This document shows, in pieces, positions 1 to 9,800 of a stretch of DNA of 64,000 bases. Position 1 is the first letter of the stretch, and each line of letters opens with the position of its first letter. Origin of the DNA: Ancylostoma caninum (lineage: Eukaryota; Nematoda; Chromadorea; Rhabditida; Ancylostomatidae). A program made the position numbers and the translations under genes. Under the pieces are notes generated by a model. It ran no database searches and was not told where the DNA came from. It saw nothing but the letters and a program-made list of their open reading frames with translations. Where the stretch lies: positions 124,001 to 188,000 of the forward strand of contig JBAJFG010000632.1 in the NCBI GenBank assembly GCA_037903475.1. The letters are read 5' to 3'.

Positions 1-10
1 GGGCATCTGC

Positions 11-22
11 GAGTTTGGATCC
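11..22. repeat. Left target-site duplication of the Penelope-like element
   Basis: GAGTTTGGATCC, identical to 3761-3772. Length (12 bp) is typical of target-primed insertion with staggered nicks. Confidence 0.7.
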
Positions 23-473
23 ACGTATGCCACATTTCCAGCGGGGCAAGCTGCAACACGAGACTTATGAATGAGCTATGAATGAGAATTCGAAAAGAAA
101 ACATGTGTCCTTCGAATTTTTAACAACAATCGAAGCCCTATGGAGCAACATGTTCTGCTAAGATGACCGAGGTTCGCATAGTTGTGTGTTTGGATGATAT
201 GGATGTTTTGAGCAGAATTATTTAGCTATTTATAAGAGATGCACAACCAGAAAATCGTTTAAAACAGGAGAGAGCAATCTAGGGAACGAAACGATAATGA
301 AACGTGAACTTAAGGGAGACTGTGTACAGCTGTGACCTGAGTGTGACCTTAGCCGAGTAGTAGTAGTTCGAGATAGCCTAAAGGTCTAGTGGTCTTTCTC
401 AAGCGAACATATGAAGACGAAGAGGCTTGCCCTAGCCTAGGGGGAAACACCCTCCGACAAGGAAACTGCATAA

Positions 474-3350
474 GAGTCTAGGAAGGACCGCCTCAGGCTC
501 AATGGATCTAGGTCCGCAAACAACAATAATCTCAACCACAACACTTTACGTTCATTGTTGTCCTCGTCTGAAAGTAATAATGCACATGGTCGATGCGAGG
601 TTGTTGAGCTACCGCAAAACAACCGTAATACGGGAAATAGGTGTACTAGGAGGGAGTGTAGGATTTGTGACAAGATTAATTTTAAGAATTATGTTAGAAG
701 CTCTACCACTAATTATTTGTTCAGAACTAACAAGCCCGAAAATTGTAACTGTAATTCAAGAAATGTTATCTATATGATAACATGCTCTACATGCCAAATG
801 CAATATGTAGGTGAGACAACGCAAACCTTAAGAGCGCGTATAAGTCAGCACATAAGAAGTTTTAATAGGTCCGATTTGAACACATTCTTAGTTAATCATT
901 TTAAGAAAACGGGACATGATACTTCAAATATAAGTATTGATGTTCTGGATTATAGCGCAGCAGGAGAGGATGTTAAGAACGAACTTAGGGACAAAGAACT
1001 AACCTGGATAAAATATATGATCACTGCATTTCCATTTGGGTTTAATGATCAAATTAAAGGGTTTGGGAATATCTCCGACAATGTTTCTCCCTTAGAAAAA
1101 AGAGACCATCCATATTTTAGGTTTCCGATTAAAAGGGTAAGACATAGAGGTAGGAAAAGAAGATCTAAGAAAATAAGTAAATGTAGTGATAGAACTAACG
1201 ATGTAGTGTTTGAAATTAATGCACGAAGTGGCTACTCTCTTTATAAGTATTTTAGAACATTAAACAAACACGATATTAGCAGACTCATAGACTTAGCGTT
1301 CAGCCCGCACTTTTGCACTCTAGAATACGAGATGAAATATAAGATATATGGGTTGATAGCTAATCCATTTTGGAAATCCCACACTAGAGTTAAAGATAGA
1401 AAAGATGAATTGTTTGTTTGCTTCAAATATTATGGCGAAATTGTACAGAAACTGAATTTAAATAAAATATGTAATAAATCAATAATTAAGGATCTTATTG
1501 CTAGCTATGCACAGGATCCTATGGCTGTTCAGGCCGTAAAGGACTTAAGAATAAAAATAACGTATGTAACCGATCCACCGTTGGCTCTGAAACTTTTTAA
1601 CTATAATAGGTTTCTCAGGCAACTGAATGATGAAAGTATTAGGTGCATAGTTAACAGTGATTGTGCATGCAGGAACTTTGTGGAGTTCATAGACCCACAA
1701 CTGAAGCATGTGTGCACAGGAAACCTGACAATAATCAAGGATCAGAGATTAAGGAATATCTTCAGTAAGGGGACTAAGTATAGAGTACATACAAATGTAA
1801 CTAAATATCAGATATATGAAGAAGTCAACAAGCTGGCTATTGAGATTGCTAAGAAGTCTAGAGTTAGATTCAAGTACCATAGAGCAGTGGAGCAACAGCT
1901 GGCAGAGAAAATAAAAAGGTTTATAAGGAGACGAATTCGAACCAAATTGTTTAACTTGACTGACCCTAAAATGGTGGAGGAAGGAGAATATGAACCTAAA
2001 AAATTGAACGAGTTGCATAGGGATTTTGTAATAACGCCGATAGATAAAGCCTCGTCTAACTTTTGCATAACGTGTAAAAAGCTATACGTTTTGATGATAA
2101 AAAAGGAAATGGAACAAACAAGTAACGAGGAAAGTACTTATCTACGAACTTCATTTTCAGAGGAGGATATCAAAGTAATTCATAATAGACTAATTGTAAG
2201 TTTGAATATAAAAACTGAAGAAAGGTTCAAGGATATACCTAGGATATACGGTATACCAAAGATGCATAAGAACCCCATCAAATTTCGCTTTATAACGGGG
2301 GCGAGAAATTGTACACTAAAACCATTGACAATGACATTACAAAAAATATTGTTGCACTTCTACAAACATTTTGGAAACTACTGTAATGTTATAAAACAAA
2401 GAACCGGGGTGAAGCACTTTTGGTCGATTAACAATGGCATAAAAATAGTTAGTGATTGTATGATGGTTGATAGAAGTACTCAGGTGTTTTCGGCAGACTT
2501 CACTAGCCTATTCACTAATCTACCACATCGAGTAGTTACAGAAAACATTCGGAAGTTAATACTTATATGCATGCGCGGTTATAACTATATCAGAGTGCTG
2601 AATGACAAAGTTAGTTATGCGGTCACCAACACGGCTAAAGGGAACTACTATAGAAAGGAAGACTTATTCTATATGGTTGATTCCATATTACAGTCGAGTT
2701 TCGTATGTTTTGGTGGATGTATCTACCAGCAGAGGAGAAGTATTCCGCAGGGGACCTCATGTAGCCCACAACTCGCGGATCTGACGCTAGCTTATATGGA
2801 ATACGAATTTGTCAAAACAAAATTGTACTTAGGGGATAGAAGGGCCCTGGAAATATACAACGGTACGTATCGTTATATAGATGATATATTACATATATCT
2901 AACAACACTACAGAATTTGAGGGAAACCTCCAAGAAATATATCATTCGTCTCTCAGTATAGAAAAAACTAATGATAACAATAAAGAAACGAATTTTCTGG
3001 ATCTTCACATTGATGTTAGAAATGACAAGACTGATGACTATAATTTTGCTGTTATTAGGTACCCAAACTTTAACTCGAACATACCAAGGCATATAATAAC
3101 AAACACTTTTGTAGCAGAAGTTATTAGGACGGGTAGGACATGTTCCAGGTATGAGGACTTTAAGAATAGAATAACCCAACTATGCTGCACAAGTATAGCC
3201 AATGATTGGACGCCTTTAAGTGTGATCAAAACTTTGTGTAGTGCTCTTAGAGATAAACCATTCCTCTTACGTAAGTATGGACTAAACAATGCAGTACATC
3301 TCCCCCTTATTCATGACATACGTATGCGCTTGAGAGATATGCAACCATGA
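474..3350 (+). CDS. GIY-YIG endonuclease-reverse transcriptase of a Penelope-like element
   Basis: Open from 474 to TGA/TAA-free 3350; numbering below is from the TTG at 555. A CxxC pair (C35, C38) and C64/C66 precede VIYMITC (71-77), C80 and YVGET (84-88), followed by R93/R95 and H99: a GIY-YIG nuclease with its cysteine frame. A basic linker (around 195-215) follows. The RT carries KASSN (about 500), IYGIPKMHKNP (about 566), FSADFTSLF (about 646), PQGTSCSPQLADL (about 731), the catalytic YIDD (about 775) and a downstream LDLH. The protein would copy its RNA at a nick made by the nuclease (target-primed synthesis) in the nucleus. No in-frame ATG exists before codon 74, inside the nuclease, and a TAA lies at 471, so translation must begin at a non-ATG codon or an upstream exon is spliced on; Penelope-like elements are known to keep introns. 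No internal stop or frameshift in more than 930 codons argues for recent activity. Confidence 0.9.
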   Translation, partial: ESRKDRLRLNGSRSANNNNLNHNTLRSLLSSSESNNAHGRCEVVELPQNNRNTGNRCTRRECRICDKINFKNYVRSSTTNYLFRTNKPENCNCNSRNVIYMITCSTCQMQYVGETTQTLRARISQHIRSFNRSDLNTFLVNHFKKTGHDTSNISIDVLDYSAAGEDVKNELRDKELTWIKYMITAFPFGFNDQIKGFGNISDNVSPLEKRDHPYFRFPIKRVRHRGRKRRSKKISKCSDRTNDVVFEINARSGYSLYKYFRTLNKHDISRLIDLAFSPHFCTLEYEMKYKIYGLIANPFWKSHTRVKDRKDELFVCFKYYGEIVQKLNLNKICNKSIIKDLIASYAQDPMAVQAVKDLRIKITYVTDPPLALKLFNYNRFLRQLNDESIRCIVNSDCACRNFVEFIDPQLKHVCTGNLTIIKDQRLRNIFSKGTKYRVHTNVTKYQIYEEVNKLAIEIAKKSRVRFKYHRAVEQQLAEKIKRFIRRRIRTKLFNLTDPKMVEEGEYEPKKLNELHRDFVITPIDKASSNFCITCKKLYVLMIKKEMEQTSNEESTYLRTSFSEEDIKVIHNRLIVSLNIKTEERFKDIPRIYGIPKMHKNPIKFRFITGARNCTLKPLTMTLQKILLHFYKHFGNYCNVIKQRTGVKHFWSINNGIKIVSDCMMVDRSTQVFSADFTSLFTNLPHRVVTENIRKLILICMRGYNYIRVLNDKVSYAVTNTAKGNYYRKEDLFYMVDSILQSSFVCFGGCIYQQRRSIPQGTSCSPQLADLTLAYMEYEFVKTKLYLGDRRALEIYNGTYRYIDDILHISNNTTEFEGNLQEIYHSSLSIEKTNDNNKETNFLDLHIDVRNDKTDDYNFAVIRYPNFNSNIPRHIITNTFVAEVIRTGRTCSRYEDFKNRITQLCCTSIANDWTPLSVIKTLCSALRDKPFLLRKYGLNNAVHLPLIHDIRMRLRDMQP

Positions 3351-3508
3351 CTCAGTAGTGGCGCTCTTTTTCAAATAATTGGGTCACATACATAGGTCAT
3401 ATTTAAGGAAGCATCTCGCTGTCCCACTCACTCCTTACATGTATCCGTAATCTACCAATTGTTGTCTCTTCCATGTCTAGATAGTAGCAGTTACTAAGAT
3501 CTTTTGAA

Positions 3509-3563
3509 GCTTCCTTGGGAACTACTGATGAAAGGGTCTTCGACCCGGGGGCGCCAAGGAAGC
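3509..3563 (+). other. Nested hairpin in the 3' region of the Penelope-like element
   Basis: Outer stem GCTTCCTTGG (3509-3518) pairs with CCAAGGAAGC (3554-3563). Inside is a second stem GGGTC/GACCC (3534-3538, 3542-3546) closed by TTC, preceded by CTGATGA (3525-3531). It resembles part of a hammerhead core, but the GAAA strand is absent after the inner stem. It may be an RNA recognition structure for the RT; function unknown. Confidence 0.5.
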
Positions 3564-3760
3564 TACACTTTCGGTCTAGTTCAAGCCCCGAAACCGATTA
3601 GTGTAAAAACTTAGGAGCTTAAGTTTGCTGTGCTTTCACTTCCTCAGCTTTCACGCATCAATTCTTTCATCCATCTTAGTTAATCAGTTCTTGTTGTCTG
3701 TTCTTCAAACATCGGTGTAGTAAAACCTTACTCATATGCCTAGTGGGTTATAGCTGTAGA

Positions 3761-3772
3761 GAGTTTGGATCC
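3761..3772. repeat. Right target-site duplication of the Penelope-like element
   Basis: Second copy of GAGTTTGGATCC; marks the 3' boundary of the element about 410 bp after the stop codon. Confidence 0.7.
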
Positions 3773-3884
3773 GATTTATGATTAGATTCATGGTCCAGGG
3801 AAGAAAATTTCGTTCACTTGTGGAAAACCCAGGCACCAGTTGTGGGTTTGGTCATCAATGTGAGGCGATCACAGCTCACGAAAG

Positions 3885-3890
3885 TTTATT
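3885..3890 (-). terminator. Poly(A) signal of the Kunitz gene
   Basis: AATAAA on the minus strand, about 145 bp after the last possible stop codon and about 110 bp before the Penelope-like element's target duplication. Confidence 0.55.
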
Positions 3891-6800
3891 TAATCCATCG
3901 TTCCAATTTTCCGAGAGAAATATGTGCCTAAAAAACGTCTGTGAATAAAGTGCCCTGCTCTGAAACTGGCTCTATCAAGTTGTCAGTGGAACGTGGAGGT
4001 TGCATCTGAGATCTGGCTACCTACTCACAATCCTAGTCAGAATCCAGATATGGTTTCAGCCTTTCGCATTCCATCTTCACAAAGGTTTCTTGATGCAAAA
4101 GAAAAAACTCACAGCTACTGTAGCAGAAACTTCGGCACTGCTGAACAGTCAGGAAGTTGTTGTAGTTGCCGTCGCAGCCCCCAAACTGGAACGAAGTGCA
4201 CTGGCCCGTAACGATATTGAAGTAGTACCTCGATACGAAGTTGGCACCGCACTGAGTGCCTTGCTGAGGAGGCAGACCGCACATGTACGCTGGAAACATA
4301 GCATCTTTGAGTTGCCTTTAAATTTCTTCTTCTATTCGGTCAATTATATATTCATCTGCTTATTCATTAGTTTAACACTCATAGGTTTCTTATGTTAAGG
4401 AAGACATGGAAATAAAAGATGAAGTACATAGTTCCATATTACCACCCTTAATTATTTTTTCATGAAGGACAGGTTTTTCTCATAAGAGCTCTTCATGAAT
4501 AACACACGGCGCAAAACAATAAAATGTGTTGATATCAGCTAATAAACATATTTCTCTGGTACTAAGATTATGAGGCATCAATGGACTCACTTTATTATCC
4601 ACAGCTCTCTGTAAATAATTGTAAATATAAAACTTAATCTAGTCATGTTGTAAGCGTAACGTTTCCCATAAATTTTTGTCTTTTTTCGATGAAAATCACA
4701 ATTTTCTGCACGTCTTCACGAATAAATTCTCCCTGCTTCGCTTAATCTTTTCTGATTTCATTTCTTTTTCAGTTCTACGCCTCATCTGAATGACGAGTTT
4801 GCTCATTGCCTTTCGAGATTCAAAATTTCCACGAGTTCTCATAAATAAAATCGCCCATACAAAGAATTTCTTTGCCCGAGTACACGTGTTTCATGCAGAA
4901 ACTTTCCCATTTGACTTTTAATTTTTCAAGCCCTCCTCTCTTTGTAAGCAATAAGCAAAAGTACGCTGAATGGGTCTCGCTAAAAATTTTAATTTGTGCC
5001 ATTCATGCGCTGTGCTCACACAGAAAAAAGAGCTTTAACCACGAAAGATAGCATCTTCGAGTACTCGCTTCAGAGTTCACTAGCGGAAAAAGCTTCTGTA
5101 TGCGTGACCCCATGTGTCAACATCTTGTCATTGGGAAACTCAGAACATCGGCGCGAACAAAGAGGGGAGGGGAATGGGCGTAATCGAGAACGATGTATGG
5201 AGCCCTCGCCATCAAGTACCTCCTCCAGTGCTCGTCGAGTGTCATCTACAATGGAGTCGCTGCAAAGAAACAACGCCTTCTCCTATTGCCTTCATCACAC
5301 TCGTCCAGTCACCTGCTCAAAGACTAACTCCAGGGAAACTTCTAGCTCGTCTCACTTTTCTCTAAATCTCGTCGAAAGGCCTGATATTACCGGTGTAGCC
5401 CTCAGTGGAGGGATGGCCTCGCTGGACATTGTCTCTTCGTATACCTCCTTTCTTGGTGGTCTGACCCTCGCACAGCTCGCATCCAAAGATATTAAAAGTT
5501 TTACGGATTCGGAGCAAGTCGCAGACTTTGAGTCATAGCTTCGAAGGTTTGAGGACTTAGTGCGAATGGTAAATCCGCCTCTACCAGAGCAACTGAGCAC
5601 TAACACTTTTCTTGGATTCCTGGCGAAGCGCGAGACCTCATCGACGATGCGCCGGATCAGGACAAAAACTCGTACGGTATTATCGTTAAGCTACCTCGTT
5701 CGCACTTCGAGTCGTAGCATTCCTGTTGTTTAGCTAAACAGCAGCGATCTGACTGCAGACAGCCACAGTCTGAATCAGTACGCGCTATGCTAGGAAGAGA
5801 CGTCGAGATCACAGGTACTCATACTCCAAACCTGCATTTCCGTGGATGTACTGGCGCTGGGGCCACTTCAACAACAATCGGGTAAGTGTATTGAACATGT
5901 TGAACGAAAACTATCCACTTCTTGTAGTGATCAGTGCGTACGGAAAAAAACCCCTCTGAACAGCCGTAATGGCCCAAGAAGCGGTGCCCTAAGTCGAGAA
6001 AATTCTCGTAGCAGCCCTTCAATATAGCACAATGACGTGTTGCTTCCAAACTTGCGCAACTGCAATCAAACCAAAATAAGATCAATAAGCTACATCAACG
6101 ACTTAATGGCGGACAACCCGTCAACTGCGTCGTGGTTCGGAGTTGAGGTTTTGATTGAAAATTTTCATGATACGCATCGTCACCCGCTTTGCGAGAGGCT
6201 ACACAGAAAATTTGAGACCTTCTCGGACAGCAGAGGAGAAATGCGTGAGTTTATGTTTAGCGAGAACAAAACTTCCTTCTTTTGAAGCGTCGAAGGATGT
6301 TCATTACTTGGTCCGCCACTTTGTGAGATTGTACCAATCAAACGCATATCTTCGTACCACCTCTGCCGCCCTAAATCCAAAGTCAAAGAATGGGTTATGG
6401 CGGAGGTTGGGCAACTTCTGGAAGGCAGCTTTTCTGGATGAATCATCCATGATTCGAGAAGCCGCTCTGATGTCGATGTTCTCGAAGCTATTCATTTTGA
6501 TTGGAGAATGCAAACAGCTGCCCCATATATCGTTGTAAATGACATCAGTTTACCCATAACGGTAAGTTAGCGCTGTTATCCGGCTCCGAATGTCTAATCC
6601 GGCGATTCTGGCAGCATTTGTGGATGTGGCAAGCTAGTCAATGAAGTCGATCACCGCATCGCACACGTGTAGAAGTCAACAGTGTAAATGTACAGATAGG
6701 CTTTTTGATTGCACGGAGACTTGTCCCAGAGATACCGGGAATCCTCTGCCATTATATTTTGTAGGATACGTCAGTCACCGTTAGGACCATGGAGAATGCT

Positions 6801-9800
6801 CAAGGATCGGAGTGATCGGTGGTGATCCTCTGCACGACGATGACATTAGCCAAGAAAGGATCGAAAGCTTTGTTCGGGCGAAAAAAGACGGATATGGCAA
6901 TTCACCCAACAATGATGGTATCTTCGCAACCGTATCAATAAAGTGCTAATAGGATGCTACCACATGGTCAGCAATCATCGAATGGTGCAGGGAGAGAAAC
7001 CTTGTCATGGATCTCCACTTTTTTGACAGCACAATGCGAGCTCCGCTCCAGCCCTGAGTCCGAGGACGGTGTTGAGAAGCGATCGAACCGGTCCATGAGA
7101 AGGCAAGGGTACTGTACCCATGATCATGCCGAGGTTGGCTGTGATACTGATTTGACTACATTCGCCTTATCGGCAATCAATGGGTTCGCTTTCGGGGTGG
7201 CCTGTGAAACTCCTTCGCATGCAACGGCTCTCCTTTCAATCATTTTTCTTTTTTCCTTCTTGATCATTTCCTTTTAGCAATAACTGCCTTTATTACATGC
7301 CAACCCAGCCACTACTCTCTGATCTTTACTACATATCACCACTCATGAGGCATTTTTAATGATTTCCAACATTAGGCTAAGCACTGTCCCAGCTCTAATA
7401 CTTTTGAATGGATCGTCAGCTAACGTTCCCGTCTTTCCGTCTATTCATGGTTCATCGAAATAATCACATCCAATGTTAGTGCCTGATTTAATAAATCTCT
7501 TTTTGGTTTCGTGTTACTTCATGGTTTTTCATTAAAAGGGTGACCGTAACTATTACTTCTTCCAGATTTTAGAAATGTTCAAAGGTTGATGAAATTGGTA
7601 GAGAGAAGAAGAGAAATCCAGTTTGGGTAGCTTAGAAAGTAAAGTTGCTACTTTGTCTGCAATCACGGTTGCGGCTCAGAGTCTGCCGGCTGATCAGCTA
7701 ACTGTTTGATCTATTCTTACACATTCTTCTCGCGTTAAAATGTGGTGTGATCCCTTCTGTAAAGATTCTTTGATGTTCTCCTACTGTGACTTAGTGAAAG
7801 CTTCCACCAAACGCATCCTACGGCGTCCTCCCATCATGTACCAGCTAATCAGTCGGCCGACACATTGCTGCCGTAAGTGCAGACAAAGTCACACTCGCAC
7901 TCCCTAAGCAGTCAGACTAAACAACCGCTGTAGACTCACCTCTGGTGGGACAGCACCGATTGATGGAACTCGTCCCGACTACTACAGGAACGCATTCGTG
8001 AGAACTGGGACAGTTCTCCTGGGTCGAGCATGTCGCAGTCATACCGGCATGGTCACGTAGAGCAGTTCCACCGTGGGGACATCCTTAAAGGTTCAAACTT
8101 GCAAAAGAATTGAGCGAAGTTACGGATGAGCATCCGAATATGTTTTTTTTTAGATACAAGTTATAGTCACACATTTTCTCCCTTGCTCATAAAAAAGGCG
8201 ATTTGGTGACCGTTTGATGAAAAACTTCATGGAGACATTTAACAGCTACGACGAGTAGGGTTGTTCGTACCTCCAACACTGCAGTACTGTTCGCACTGGT
8301 CTCTAGTTGCGAAGTTGTTGGAATTGCCATCGCAGCCATTGTACTGGAAACTCTCACAGTTCTGCGTGTGCGCGTTGTAGTGGAATCTGAACGTCGATCC
8401 GGAACCGCACTGTACCCCGGAGTCGGCATTCAAGGAACACGTGAAAGCTGGAAACCGCATGATCACTTCTAGCCCTGAAGGCGTAACGTGAAAGTAGTGA
8501 CCTTTCGTAGGGCAGCATCCCCACTGCTCTCCGTCGTAGTAGCACTCGTAGTTCGAGGGACAGCCGATGCCGCTGGTGCAAGTGATGAAGTCGCCGAACT
8601 GATTTCTGAACGCTTGGCCTTGCACGCACTTCGGCTCGGCTGAAACATCTTGTATTGTGTGTGATCTAGTCTATACCTATGCTAGAAGTTACTCACAAGA
8701 TAAGGAGCAAATACAAGAATGGAGTCGCCTAGTCGACAATCTCTTACAAGACCTCATTCATTGGTTTCTCGTCCTCTTCCACATTATTTGAACCTTCCAA
8801 CGGTTGGAATATAGCCCTATCTTCTACACAAGCATCACATATAGGAAACTCCAAACGTACGTAGACAAGAGCCGAGACCGCGGCGCGGCTCTCTTCGGCA
8901 GAGACGCAGGCGCACACTATGCTGAGCTCCCGTGACTCTGCCCAAGAGAGCCGCGCCGCGGTCCTGACTCTTGTCCGCGTCCGTTTGGAGTTCTCTGTAG
9001 ATTATGTTCGAAATTTCAAGTGATTCTCCGTACAACTTTTCGGCCCAGACGACGATTTTCGAGGAGCTGACCAGGAAGTAAATAGCTTCATGGCTACTAC
9101 ACTGTACATGAGCATTTCTCCTCATGTATATAACATAGCAACAGAAACCTACACTAATTTTTTTCACATATTTCATCTCTTTTAAGATCGGAGGCTTGAA
9201 TGGTGTCAGACAACTTTCGGGCGTTACATCGGCACTCTTCGTTCACCTCTGCCAAAGAAAAAATTCGGAAGATTGCCGCTCATACTTACATTACTAGGGG
9301 TTGTTCTACGGGAACGTCTCACTATATGGACTGTAACGCTATTTTAGTGGGGTAACGGAAGGATTTAGATAGATGCGACACCTCAAAATTTATCACAATT
9401 TTGCACATGAGGGCTATTTCCAACATGACGCATACATCAAATTGTCATTTTTCCTGTCAAAACTATTATTTTCCCAGATTTTTTGCAGTAATCCTACCGT
9501 CACCCTACAATGACGCCCCAGTGCAAGACAGGTACAATGTTCTTGTTGAATGTATGGAATGAAACATTTCGGAAAAGATGCAATATTTTCCTGTGAGATA
9601 CAAAATCTAACATGCACATATTATAGTTTAACTACAGAAAAAAGTCACGGTACGGAGCGAGCGTAATTTTTGTGATGAAATCAAGCAGCTTCTATACGGG
9701 CTAAAGCATATGGTGGTAGACTATGTATCAGTGGTAGGAGTTGCATGGGCAAGTGTAGCGGTAAAGAGGACCATGTCATCGCTATGCCGTTGACGTGAAG

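Larger units (their letters stand above)
23..3760 (+). mobile_element. Penelope-like retroelement with N-terminal GIY-YIG, apparently full length
   Basis: A 3.7-kb unit holding one long reading frame for a GIY-YIG/reverse transcriptase protein. It is bounded by an exact 12-bp direct repeat, GAGTTTGGATCC, at 11-22 and 3761-3772, which I read as the target-site duplication. About 450 bp of non-coding 5' sequence (with a TATA-like TATTTATAAG near 227) precedes the frame and about 400 bp follows it. No LTR and no poly(A) tail is seen. The domain order (endonuclease before RT) is that of the permuted Penelope-like clade described from many invertebrates (Naiad/Chlamys type), not of canonical Penelope, which has GIY-YIG at the C terminus. 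The unit lies just downstream of the 3' end of the minus-strand Kunitz gene. Confidence 0.8.

Noticed and set aside
3520..3560. Hammerhead ribozyme in the Penelope-like 3' region
   Set aside because: CTGATGA and a stem II-like hairpin are present, but the GAAA strand and a cleavage triplet in the right place are not, so a ribozyme cannot be called.
5000..6540. Host gene from several plus-strand frames of 80-180 codons
   Set aside because: Frames are stop-interrupted, have no splice logic, and the recognisable bits resemble retroelement gag.
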